Below, in pieces: positions 8,450-16,410 of a stretch of 64,000 bases of DNA (positions are counted from its first letter, which is position 1; every line of letters begins with the position of its first letter). This DNA is from Acidisarcina sp963790505 (GTDB lineage Bacteria; Acidobacteriota; Terriglobia; Terriglobales; Acidobacteriaceae). Location: contig CAWBOT010000004.1 in assembly GCA_963790505.1 (NCBI GenBank), positions 1,550,001 to 1,614,000 of the forward strand. The letters run 5' to 3'. Made by a program: the position numbers and the translations under genes. The notes under the pieces were generated by a model. It was given only the letters and a program-made list of their open reading frames with translations, searched no databases and was not told where the DNA came from.

Positions 8450-9754
8450 ATGATGAGAAGCCGCTATATCGTGATCGCCGCATTATTTGCAGGCATGACC
8501 ACTGTCCAAAGCGCCAACGCACAACAGACTCGCCTCATCGTGCGCGATACGCTGGGGCTGACCCATCTGAACATCCTCTGCCCGCTTCTCGGATGCAATG
8601 TGATCCATGGATTAGGCGATCCATCGCAACAGTTGTTTCTCGTTGCCCAGAATAACCCGCTGGCTCCTGTCACTAGTCTCACGAACCTCCTCTTACTCCA
8701 GCTGGGGATCGCGGACGTACAAACCGACCAGTTGTTGACCCTTGTGAGCCCGCCTTCTACCGTCATCCCCGCCGGACTCACCGATCCCCTTCCACTCGAT
8801 TACTACGGCACTCTAGTTTGGGACGGATATCTTAGTCAGCCGGCCAACCAAATCATTCGGACTGCTCAAACGCAAAGCCAATACCAGGTATCGGGAGCGG
8901 GCATCGTCGCTGTCATCGATACCGGAGTGGACCCGCTGCATCCCGCCCTCGCGCCAGTGTTGCTCCCGGGCTACGACTTCACTCGCGACACGCCGGGCGC
9001 GGATGAAACAGGAGACCTCGATCACTCCACGATTGCCGTGTTGGATGGCGGAGGGGGCACCCCTGTCGTCGTGGGCCCTGCGCTCACAGCGGTATTATCT
9101 GCTGCCGGCGCCACATCGCTCAGTAATCCTCAATATGCAGCTTTTGGTCATGGGACGATGACTGCCGGCCTCGTTCACCTGGTCGCGCCTACTGCAACCA
9201 TTCTTCCTCTGAAGGCGTTCTCAGCTAATGGGTCTGGTTATCTGTCTAACGTCCTGCAGGCGATCTACTATGCAACGACTGAGGGCAGTAAAGTCATCAG
9301 CATGAGCTTCAACTTCAACAACTCTTCCAGCGAGTTGTCAACCGCCATCGGCTATGCCAATAGTCACGGCGTGATCTGCGTTGCATCGGCCGGCAATAAC
9401 GGCGAAGAGACCACGACATATCCTGCCTCCCTAAACTACGTCATGGGAGTCGCCTCGACATCCAATAACGATACGCAATCGACCTTCTCGAACTATGGCT
9501 CACAAGTCGTATGGGTAGCCGCTCCGGGCGAAAATGTAGTCAGCACTTATCCGTTCGGTACTTACGCATCTAGTTCGGGTACGTCGTTTAGCGCACCTTT
9601 AGTGTCCGGCACTGCAGCGCTGTTAGTGGATATGGACAGCGGTGTGAGTCCTGCCTCGGCCGCGAACGCGATTGCCCATGCAAAATATATCTCCAACAAC
9701 CTTGACCACGGCCGTCTCGATACTTATCTTGCTGTCGGAGCAATTGCGCCGTAA
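8450..9754 (+). CDS. Secreted subtilisin-like (S8 family) serine protease
   Basis: A signal peptide (hydrophobic IVIAALFAGMTTV, cleavage near ANA-Q) leads a 434-residue protein. A propeptide-like region of about 130 residues precedes the catalytic domain. All three catalytic residues are present: Asp157 in VIDTGVDPLHPA, His234 in FGHGTMTAGLV, and Ser379 in GTSFSAPLVSG. The oxyanion Asn is probably in SAGNNGE. Starts at 8447 (TTG), 8450 and 8453 (both ATG) are possible; a run of eight G (8439-8446) acts as the ribosome-binding site and favours 8450 or 8453. No membrane anchor is seen at the C-terminus, so it is probably released. Its substrate is unknown; it lies in the same direction as the CHAT locus. 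Confidence 0.93.
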   Translation: MMRSRYIVIAALFAGMTTVQSANAQQTRLIVRDTLGLTHLNILCPLLGCNVIHGLGDPSQQLFLVAQNNPLAPVTSLTNLLLLQLGIADVQTDQLLTLVSPPSTVIPAGLTDPLPLDYYGTLVWDGYLSQPANQIIRTAQTQSQYQVSGAGIVAVIDTGVDPLHPALAPVLLPGYDFTRDTPGADETGDLDHSTIAVLDGGGGTPVVVGPALTAVLSAAGATSLSNPQYAAFGHGTMTAGLVHLVAPTATILPLKAFSANGSGYLSNVLQAIYYATTEGSKVISMSFNFNNSSSELSTAIGYANSHGVICVASAGNNGEETTTYPASLNYVMGVASTSNNDTQSTFSNYGSQVVWVAAPGENVVSTYPFGTYASSSGTSFSAPLVSGTAALLVDMDSGVSPASAANAIAHAKYISNNLDHGRLDTYLAVGAIAP

Positions 9755-10172
9755 GGTATCAGCGACACGTGTCTTGTCATATGTTGGTGGGATAAGTAAT
9801 CGCAACTTCTCCCCACTTACCGCTTTGCCCCTCCGCCCTGCCGGACAGGTAGTGATACTTCCAGAATAGTCACGAATCAAAGGAATCCCCAAAGAAGAGT
9901 GCGGTAGGTGCGCCCCTATCACTCGGGCAACGAGAACCGCTCCCTCCCCTGGCAGGTGATTCAGTCGTGTAAGTATGCGGTTAAATGCGCGCGACGGTCT
10001 TTGCTTCCTCCCTCACACAACTCCGCAGGCAAGATGCTTGTAAGGGGCATTGTGTCGGAAGCATAAATACACGATATATCTTGATCTAAATCAATAACAA
10101 TGCCACAGCTACCTTGCTAAGTTTGGCGGCAACAGGGAGACTACGTTCCCCTACTAGACAGGAAGGTCGACA
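9755..10172. other. 418-base intergenic region with FNR-type box
   Basis: No gene is apparent. It carries the perfect FNR-type site at 10081-10094 and an AGGAAGG ribosome-binding site just before 10173. A 10-base palindrome GACACGTGTC (9764-9773) just after the protease stop has no poly-T and is not an obvious terminator. Confidence 0.6.
10081..10094 (+). promoter_or_regulatory. Perfect FNR-type operator TTGAT-N4-ATCAA
   Basis: The site TTGATCTAAATCAA matches the FNR-family consensus exactly in both half-sites. Its centre lies about 85 bases upstream of the ATG at 10173. If it works as a class II site at -41.5, transcription would start near 10129, leaving a 5' leader of about 44 bases. The Crp/Fnr regulator at 6672 has the E..SR recognition residues that fit this site, so it is the likely regulator. 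Binding itself is inference. Confidence 0.7.
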
Positions 10173-11438
10173 ATGCAATTAAGAAAAGAAAGCAGCCTTA
10201 GGAACTATCGGGGAGCATTTGTATGCGCGATGCTCTCGTGTGCGATCGCAACTCTGGCGGGAGCGCCGAGTTATGCCGCCTCAGTCACTACAACCGTCCA
10301 CCAGGCCAGCGGCTACGGTGCCGAGGTCAACGTGGGCAGTGCGGTTAAGGTGGGCCCGGTAGCCGTGGCCGAGTTGCCAACCTGCAATACTCAGCAAGTC
10401 GGGAGCTTTACCGCCTCCGCTGCGTCCGTCAGCAAGTCGGGCCTCGTGACAACCGGCTTAGTTGATTCGAGCGCTTCGAGTACTGAGACCAGTTCGACCG
10501 GATCCAGTGATATCTTTGGCGTGAACCTGTTGAACGGGCTGATCGCCTCAACCGAAATTAAGGCGGTCAGTACCAGCAGTGTCAGTGGCAAGACATTTGG
10601 GTTTAGTACCGCTGGATCGACCTTCGGTAGCCTGACGGTCCTGGGCGTGAAAATCGCGGCCAATGTGGCTCCTAATACTGTCATTGAGCTACCTCTCATT
10701 GGCAGCGTCACTCTCAATGAGCAGGTTCCGTACGTAAGTACGGATATGGCAAGTCTCACGGTAAACATGATTCACGTGACGATTACGCTCGGGTCCAGTA
10801 AGGGCACTGAGATCATCATTGGAAGTGCCACCAGCTCTATCAAGACGCGTACGGTGCCCGCTGTCGTGGGTGGGTATGCCTACGCCCCAAGGCTGCAAAC
10901 CAGCCTGGCAACCGTGGGACCCGCGGTGCTCGAGCTCATCCCTTGCTACGGCACCAATGGTGCAGTGGAGACGGATTCGGTCGCGTCCGTCAACATTCCG
11001 GGTGTTGTCAGCACAGGCGCAGTTACAGTGACGGGAACGGGCAATATCAATAATGGCGACACGAGCGCCGAAGCAACGAGTTCTATCGCCGGATTGAATC
11101 TACTTGCGGGTCTCGTTAGTGCAAGCGCGATTAACGGTGTTGCAAGCGCAAGTACCTCCGATGGCACCAACTTTGATTTCACCGGAGGAAGCACATTTGT
11201 CGGTCTCTCGGTGGCAGGTCACCCCGAGATTACGTCGATTGTTAAAACCAATACCAAGATCACAATCCCCGGCCTTGGAGTGCTGTACTTGAACAAAGTC
11301 TTGAATTACAACGACAAGATAATCGTGCGACCGGTTGAACTCGTGATCAATGCGACGAATACCCTGGGCTTACCGATCGGAGCAGATCTTACGCTTGGCG
11401 CCGTCGAAACCATGCTTCACAGCAACGAAGTTCCATAG
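10173..11438 (+). CDS. Secreted two-repeat protein, choice-of-anchor type
   Basis: This 421-residue protein has a signal peptide (hydrophobic FVCAMLSCAIATLAG, cleavage after SYA). The mature part consists of two related halves. The first (about residues 45-230) has GYGAEVNVGSAVKVGP, FGVNLLNGLIASTEIKAVS and TFGSLTVLGVKI. The second (about 235-415) has matching IAGLNLLAGLVSASAINGVAS and TFVGLSVAGHPEI. It is rich in Ser, Thr, Val and Gly and looks all-beta. This pattern resembles the choice-of-anchor secreted families common in Acidobacteriota; the exact subfamily is not certain. No enzyme motif is seen. An FNR-type box lies upstream. Confidence 0.75.
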   Translation: MQLRKESSLRNYRGAFVCAMLSCAIATLAGAPSYAASVTTTVHQASGYGAEVNVGSAVKVGPVAVAELPTCNTQQVGSFTASAASVSKSGLVTTGLVDSSASSTETSSTGSSDIFGVNLLNGLIASTEIKAVSTSSVSGKTFGFSTAGSTFGSLTVLGVKIAANVAPNTVIELPLIGSVTLNEQVPYVSTDMASLTVNMIHVTITLGSSKGTEIIIGSATSSIKTRTVPAVVGGYAYAPRLQTSLATVGPAVLELIPCYGTNGAVETDSVASVNIPGVVSTGAVTVTGTGNINNGDTSAEATSSIAGLNLLAGLVSASAINGVASASTSDGTNFDFTGGSTFVGLSVAGHPEITSIVKTNTKITIPGLGVLYLNKVLNYNDKIIVRPVELVINATNTLGLPIGADLTLGAVETMLHSNEVP

Positions 11439-11634
11439 TAGCTGTGTTACTAAGCTGTCGCATCTTTGCGGCCTGCACTCGGATGTTTGGAATCCGGGAG
11501 CGGGCCGCACATGCGAAGGGTTGAGAGGGCTTGCAACCGTTGCAGCGTTTTTATTGTGCGCAGGCGCCGGGTCAGAATTAGAGTAGGGTGTCCAACACTA
11601 TTTGGGGCCTGTTTTTATCTTCAATGGCTGTGAT

Positions 11635-11710
11635 TGGGGCGGCTAGTGGGGGTCGAACCCACGACATCCGGATCCACAGACCGGCGTTCTGCCACTGAAC
11701 TATAGCCGCC
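11635..11710 (-). tRNA. tRNA-His (GTG)
   Basis: On the minus strand the cloverleaf is complete. G-1 (11710) pairs with discriminator C73, the hallmark of tRNA-His. The acceptor stem is GCGGCTA/TAGCCGC, the D arm GTTC...GAAC, the anticodon loop CTGTGGA with GTG, and the T arm GTGGG-TTCGACC-CCCAC. The 3' CCA is encoded (complement of 11635-11637). Confidence 0.96.
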
Positions 11711-11858
11711 GTGTGACTCTTGATTGTACCATTCTGCGGCCCTCCGTATCCGCCGCTCCGAGCTGGTGCTTAATCTCCCCGTCCGGTAGCGGTGCATCGG
11801 GAAACAGCCCTTTGCTATAGGCTAGACGGGTAGGCCGCCCAGCCAGAATCCGTTCCGG

Positions 11859-12386
11859 ATGCCCCAGCCCATACAGCCCGAGATCCTCCCCCCCGGCGAT
11901 GCATGGCAGCCATCGCGCCTCGGTGCGGGCGGCCGCTTGTTCAGCAATGAAAACCTCGACATCCTCTCCCACATTCTCGATGACTGCTTTCGCATTCCCG
12001 GGACCGAGATACGATTCGGGCTCGACGGCATCGTCGGCCTGATACCAGCCGTCGGAGATGTGCTTACTGGTCTCGCTTCGTGCATCCTGATCTTCGCTGC
12101 GTGGGTGCGGGGCGTTCCCTATGTCACGCTTACGCGCATGGCCGTGAACCTCGCGCTGGATGTGGTCATCGGCGCCATCCCCTTCTTGGGCGACGTTTTT
12201 GACATCGCTTGGAAGGCCAACCGCCGCAACTACAAGCTGCTCATCCGGCACATCGAGCATCCCCGCCGCTACACCTGGAGAGACTGGCTTTTCCTGTTTA
12301 CACTGCTGCTGGTCCTCTTCGCGATCCTCGCCATCCCTCTCATAGTGCTGGCGTGGGTCCTCGACTGGTTCTTCCATCATCTGTAG
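11859..12386 (+). CDS. DUF4112 family membrane protein
   Basis: This 175-residue protein matches the DUF4112 pattern. The core is IRFGLDGIVGLIPAVGDV, then an N/A-rich repeat of the same theme (LALDVVIGAIPFLGDVFDIAWKANRRN), then a charged HIEHPRR segment and one or two C-terminal helices (LLLVLFAILAIPLIVLAWVL). The paired GLIP..GDV and GAIPFLGDV motifs are diagnostic. The molecular role of the family is unknown. It lies between two tRNA genes and looks monocistronic. The start ATG at 11859 is the first in frame but lacks a strong ribosome-binding site, so a slightly later start is possible. Confidence 0.85.
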   Translation: MPQPIQPEILPPGDAWQPSRLGAGGRLFSNENLDILSHILDDCFRIPGTEIRFGLDGIVGLIPAVGDVLTGLASCILIFAAWVRGVPYVTLTRMAVNLALDVVIGAIPFLGDVFDIAWKANRRNYKLLIRHIEHPRRYTWRDWLFLFTLLLVLFAILAIPLIVLAWVLDWFFHHL

Positions 12387-12454
12387 TTGTGGTGCCGTTT
12401 GGCGGGGTGGTGTTGCCGTAGGAAAGGCCGTCTGCCGCGATACAATCAAAAGAT

Positions 12455-12531
12455 CGGGGCGTAGCGCAGCCTGGTAGCGCATCTGCTTTGGGAGCAGAGG
12501 GCCGGGGGTTCGAATCCCTCCGCCCCGACCA
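12455..12531 (+). tRNA. tRNA-Pro (TGG)
   Basis: A full cloverleaf: acceptor CGGGGCG/CGCCCCG, anticodon stem CTGCT/AGCAG with loop TTTGGGA giving anticodon TGG, T arm with GGTTCGAATCC, and encoded CCA at the 3' end. Confidence 0.96.
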
Positions 12532-12923
12532 TTTCCCACGCTCTTCCTTCGAAGTTCGAAGCCCATGTCTCCTCGGCGAAGTATCGGGCGCCCTGATCTT
12601 TTTTGCGAAACAAGGAAGCAGCGCCCCCATTTCGTGGAACCATTCCCTTTGCGGATTCTGGACTGTGACTATGAAACCGCGTACATTTGGATTTCACTGG
12701 CACATTCCCGGTCTTGGGATTTAGGGTTGGGGCGCGCCAAGTTGTAATTTCGGTGGTTTTACGGCGTCGTTGGATTGGGACGGTTGTCGAGGTCTTTGGC
12801 GGGCGGCCACGTGCTTCGGTCAGGATGATCCGTAAATTTATGGACGGTGACGGGTGAAGTATCGCGGCGGCAGTCGGAAGTAACGATCTTATTCTTGCTT
12901 GGGGAAGGTGACGGCGGACTCTA
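12532..12923. other. 392-base intergenic region
   Basis: There is no supportable gene on either strand. It presumably contains the end of the tRNA-Pro transcript and the promoter of the symporter gene. I see no clear operator, riboswitch or terminator hairpin. Confidence 0.5.
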
Positions 12924-14735
12924 GTGAATCTGACCTTTATCGACTGGCTGATCATGCTGTTGTATTTCGTCTTTGTGCTGGGCATCGGCTTTGCGCTGAA
13001 GCGCTTCATGAAGACGAGCAAGGACTTCTTCCAGGCGGGGCAGGCGCTGCCGGTGTGGATATGCGGCCTGGCCTTCATTTCCGCTAACCTGGGCGCACAG
13101 GAAGTGATCGGGATGGGCGCGTCGGGGGCTAAATATGGCATCGCCACGAGCCATTTCTATTGGCTGGGCGCGATCCCGGCGATGATCTTCGTCGGCGTCT
13201 TCATGATGCCGTTCTATTACGGGTCGAAAGCCCGATCCGTCCCTGAATTTCTGCGGCTGCGCTACGACGACAAGACCCGGGTCTATAACGCGTGTTCCTT
13301 TGCGGTAATGACGGTGTTTTCGTCGGGAATCTCGATGTACGCGATGGCGCGGCTCATCCAGACCCTCCATGTCTTCGACGGGTTGTTCATCAAGATGGGG
13401 CTGCCGCTAGGCTGGATCTTCCACTTCGCGGTGGGCATCTCAGCGATCATCGTTCTGGGCTACATCTTTCTGGGCGGCCTGACTTCGGCGATCTATAACG
13501 AGGTGCTGCAGTTCTTCCTGATTGTGGCGGGATTTTTACCGCTTGTCTGGGTGGGGTTGCGCAATGTCGGCGGATGGACGGGGCTAAAGGCGGCGCTTCC
13601 TTCGGCATATAGCCATGCGTGGCGGGGGATGACCCATGCGAATACAAATCCGCTGGGCGTCGAGGTCTTTGGGCTGGCGATGGGGCTGGGGTTTGTGCTG
13701 AGCTTTGGCTACTGGTGCACAGACTTCCTGGTGATCCAGACCGCGATGGCGACCGATTCTGAAGAGAATGCCCGGCGCGTTCCTCTAATCGCGGCGATTC
13801 CGAAGATGTTCTTTCCGTTCCTGGTGATTTTGCCGGGGCTGCTGGCGATTGCGACTCCGATGACCGGCAGTTCACCGAAAATTGTGAACGGTATTGCGGT
13901 CGTGAATACGGCGGATGGGCAAGTTGTTCCGGCCGGCAAAGGGCTCATTCCGGTCAAAGTCGATCCAGTGAACGGCAAAGTTCTCTATGACCAGAAGGGG
14001 CAGCCTCTGTTGGACTACGACCTGGCGATCCCGAATATGTTGCTGCACTATTTCCCAACGGGAATTCTGGGGCTGGGGCTGACGGCGCTGCTGGCGAGCT
14101 TTATGTCGGGGATGGCCGGGAACGTGACCGCCTTCAACACAGTGTGGACGTACGACCTCTACCAGGGCTACATCAATAAGGGCGCAGCAGACTCGCACTA
14201 CTTGAAGATGGGGCGATGGGCGACGGTAGGGGGTATTCTGCTGTCGATTGCAGCTGCGTACGCGGCGACTTCGTTCAACAATATTATGGACACGCTGCAG
14301 CTGGTCTTCTCGTTTGTGAATGCGCCGCTGTTTGCGACGTTCCTATTGGGCATGTTCTGGAAGCGGACGACCGGACACGCGGCGTTTACCGGACTGGTAA
14401 GTGGGACACTGGCGGCGATCCTTCATCATGGGCTGACTTTGCCGACGGACGCGCATCCGGGGATTCATGGTGGATGGATTGCGGTGGTTCACAGCTATCC
14501 AAGCGACATGGCGCAGAATTTTTGGACGGCGATCTGGGCGTTCTCGGTGAACTTTGTGCTGACGGTGATCATCAGCCTGTTCACTAAGCCCCACGAGGAG
14601 AAGGACCTGGTGGGGCTGGTGTATTCGCTGACTCCGAAGCCGGTGGAGCACACGATGACCTGGTGGTCGCGTCCCTCGACGATGGCGGTGGGATTGATTG
14701 TGTTGCTGGTTGCGTTGAATCTGATCTTTAGATAA
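12924..14735 (+). CDS. Sodium:solute symporter family (SSS) transporter
   Basis: This 603-residue inner-membrane protein has about 14-15 hydrophobic helices. It has the SSS signature early on (SKDFFQAGQALPVWICGLAF, then ANLGAQEVIGMGASG) and the conserved helix around FGYWCTDFLVIQTAMA. A hydrophilic insertion (about residues 320-365, NGIAVVNTADGQVVPAG) interrupts the helices. Such transporters use the sodium gradient to import sugars, carboxylates or similar solutes. The SglT-like length and layout point to sugar-type substrates, but this is not certain. The start is a GTG. A small two-helix membrane protein follows in the same direction. Confidence 0.92.
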   Translation: MNLTFIDWLIMLLYFVFVLGIGFALKRFMKTSKDFFQAGQALPVWICGLAFISANLGAQEVIGMGASGAKYGIATSHFYWLGAIPAMIFVGVFMMPFYYGSKARSVPEFLRLRYDDKTRVYNACSFAVMTVFSSGISMYAMARLIQTLHVFDGLFIKMGLPLGWIFHFAVGISAIIVLGYIFLGGLTSAIYNEVLQFFLIVAGFLPLVWVGLRNVGGWTGLKAALPSAYSHAWRGMTHANTNPLGVEVFGLAMGLGFVLSFGYWCTDFLVIQTAMATDSEENARRVPLIAAIPKMFFPFLVILPGLLAIATPMTGSSPKIVNGIAVVNTADGQVVPAGKGLIPVKVDPVNGKVLYDQKGQPLLDYDLAIPNMLLHYFPTGILGLGLTALLASFMSGMAGNVTAFNTVWTYDLYQGYINKGAADSHYLKMGRWATVGGILLSIAAAYAATSFNNIMDTLQLVFSFVNAPLFATFLLGMFWKRTTGHAAFTGLVSGTLAAILHHGLTLPTDAHPGIHGGWIAVVHSYPSDMAQNFWTAIWAFSVNFVLTVIISLFTKPHEEKDLVGLVYSLTPKPVEHTMTWWSRPSTMAVGLIVLLVALNLIFR

Positions 14736-14819
14736 GTGAACAAGGTCAGGGCTGGGGGCGAGCGGGCAGCTCCTTCGTTTTCGCGCAGGGTGACACGACG
14801 AACTGTTTAGGAGTTTGGG

Positions 14820-15071
14820 ATGAATCTGGATCTTCGTCTTCCGATGGGGTTGATGTTCTTGATTGTGGGCGGCCTTCTGGTTGTCTTCGGGCTGGTAACG
14901 ATGGGCAGCCCGATCTACGCCAAGTCAGTGGGGATGAACATCAACCTCATATGGGGTGTCGTGATGCTGGTCTTCGGCGGAACGATGTTCTTCCTGGGGC
15001 GGCGGGGCCAGAGCAAGCCAGTCGAGAAGATCGAGGGGACGACGCGGCCGCTGGGGCATGGTGGTCACTAG
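14820..15071 (+). CDS. Small two-helix membrane protein
   Basis: This 83-residue protein has two hydrophobic helices (about residues 9-28 and 42-60) joined by a short loop containing MGSPIYAKSVGMN. It ends with a charged tail (GRRGQSKPVEKIEG) and a His/Gly end. TAGGAG a few bases upstream supports the start. It lies 84 bases after the symporter and may be a partner of it. The family is not recognised. Confidence 0.7.
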   Translation: MNLDLRLPMGLMFLIVGGLLVVFGLVTMGSPIYAKSVGMNINLIWGVVMLVFGGTMFFLGRRGQSKPVEKIEGTTRPLGHGGH

Positions 15072-15170
15072 GGTTCGATCCCTTGCGTGCTGAGTGACAT
15101 TGCGAGTGAACCCGCTTTGTCTTCAACCTGAAGCCTGAGTTATAGTGGGTGCCTTGCTGCGGGAGGTCCC

Positions 15171-15767
15171 ATGAGCAACATCAACGGCAAAGTCTACGCG
15201 ATGAACGCCATCACGCCGATGAAACCGTGGAAGACCTGGGTGTTGCGTGGTTTTTTCTTTCTCCTCGGGCATGTCAAACCTCTGCAGCAGGACCTGATCA
15301 ACTTATCCTTCATCGAGTTTGCGCGTTGGGTGATATTGCCCCGGCGGCATTTCCCATTTCTCGGAAGGGGCCAGAAGAGGGAGGAACTGCAGTATGACTA
15401 TCTGCTTTTCTTCAGCAACTTCAACGGAACGTGGAACCAATATATCGATGCATTCTCAGCGGTGCTGAGCAAAGGTTTGAATCTCGTCTGGCGATGGAGC
15501 GAGAAGTTTCCGGGCTCAGTACCGGTAACCGGCTTTAAGGAATATATCGCCCGGGTACAGTTCGACACCGATTACTACTACACTTCCTATCCTCACGCTG
15601 CGGCAAATGATCTAAAGGCGGCGCATATAGTCCAGGCTTCTTTTGACCGTCTTAGCGAGAAGTCCCAGACCCTTACTCCGGAACAATTTGGCGAGGCCTA
15701 TCTGCAGTTTGTTCTGCAAGTGCAGGCACACCTGGGCGAGACGGGCGAACCTCCGGTGGTTTTTTAG
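15171..15767 (+). CDS. Small protein linked to DyP peroxidase, paralog 1
   Basis: This 198-residue protein begins MSNINGKVYAMNAITPM. It contains DYLLFFSNFNGTWNQYID, followed by KFPGSVPVTGFKEYI and FDTDYYYTSYP. It is clearly related to the next protein along its length (same GKVY start, then SN-DG/NG-YI/YL, then GFKEYI/AFVDYM, then D..YY/TTFYF). Similar segments occur as extra domains in some DyP-type peroxidases, from memory. It is the first gene of a three-gene run ending with a DyP peroxidase. One hydrophobic stretch (WVLRGFFFLLGHV) is present, but no clear signal peptide. The function is unknown. Confidence 0.72.
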   Translation: MSNINGKVYAMNAITPMKPWKTWVLRGFFFLLGHVKPLQQDLINLSFIEFARWVILPRRHFPFLGRGQKREELQYDYLLFFSNFNGTWNQYIDAFSAVLSKGLNLVWRWSEKFPGSVPVTGFKEYIARVQFDTDYYYTSYPHAAANDLKAAHIVQASFDRLSEKSQTLTPEQFGEAYLQFVLQVQAHLGETGEPPVVF

Positions 15768-15777
15768 AGAGCATTGC

Positions 15778-16410
15778 ATGCCAAACCAGAGCGGCAAGGT
15801 CTACGGCCTGACGATACTCTCACCGATCATCGACGACGACCGCGCGACGCCGTCGCATGATCTGCAAATCCGCAAGTATCTTGCAAGCCTGCCGACGGAT
15901 GAAGGCAGCCCGTTCGCCATGGCGCCCGGAACGCATCTGGCGCGGCTGGTGGTCATGGACGACGTGATCTATGTGGGCATGCCCGCTTGCGAAGAGCACC
16001 TGAAATCGAAGTATCTGGTCTTCGAGTCGAACTGCGATGGCGATCTGGAGGGCTATCTGCGCGGCCTTGCAGCGACGGTGCCAGAGCAGCTGGATGCTAT
16101 CTGGAGTCACTGCGTCGGATATCCGGGCGCGGGCAACGTGGCCGCGTTTGTCGATTACATGAAGGCTTGCCAGATCGAGACTACCTTTTACTTTGCGGCC
16201 ATCAATGATAAATCAGTGCCGGAGACACTTCGCGCCTTGCAGACGCAGCGCGCTATCGCCGATTTTGTCTCGACCCACCAGGGAATCGAGCCGGCGCGTG
16301 TGCAGCGGGATTTTGCTGAACTCGTGGCCTCATTGAAGACGCAGCCGATTCCGAAGGCAGGCTCGATGGGGCCCCGCAGGGATATAAAGACGGGCGGGCG
16401 CAATGAGTAA
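15778..16410 (+). CDS. Small protein linked to DyP peroxidase, paralog 2
   Basis: This 210-residue protein starts at the ATG at 15778 (MPNQSGKVYGLTILSP), 10 bases after the previous stop. An in-frame start at 15643 is rejected because it would run through the end of the preceding gene. It shares the layout of the upstream protein: YLVFESNCDGDLEGYLRGL, a GYPGAGNVAAFVDYM segment and an IETTFYFAAIN segment. Its last bases overlap the peroxidase gene, so translation is probably coupled. The function is unknown; a helper or substrate-recognition role for the peroxidase is inference. Confidence 0.78.
   Translation: MPNQSGKVYGLTILSPIIDDDRATPSHDLQIRKYLASLPTDEGSPFAMAPGTHLARLVVMDDVIYVGMPACEEHLKSKYLVFESNCDGDLEGYLRGLAATVPEQLDAIWSHCVGYPGAGNVAAFVDYMKACQIETTFYFAAINDKSVPETLRALQTQRAIADFVSTHQGIEPARVQRDFAELVASLKTQPIPKAGSMGPRRDIKTGGRNE

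Noticed and set aside
9764..9773. Palindrome GACACGTGTC as terminator or operator
   Set aside because: It has no T-tract, no loop and no second copy in the locus.
11635..12531. tRNA genes as attachment sites for the phage cluster
   Set aside because: They lie 30 kb away from the cluster and no tRNA 3' end repeat was seen near 41.8 or 62 kb.
11700..12566. Minus-strand frame covering DUF4112 and reaching tRNA-Pro
   Set aside because: It overlaps a tRNA and a recognised gene on the other strand; low-complexity charged product.
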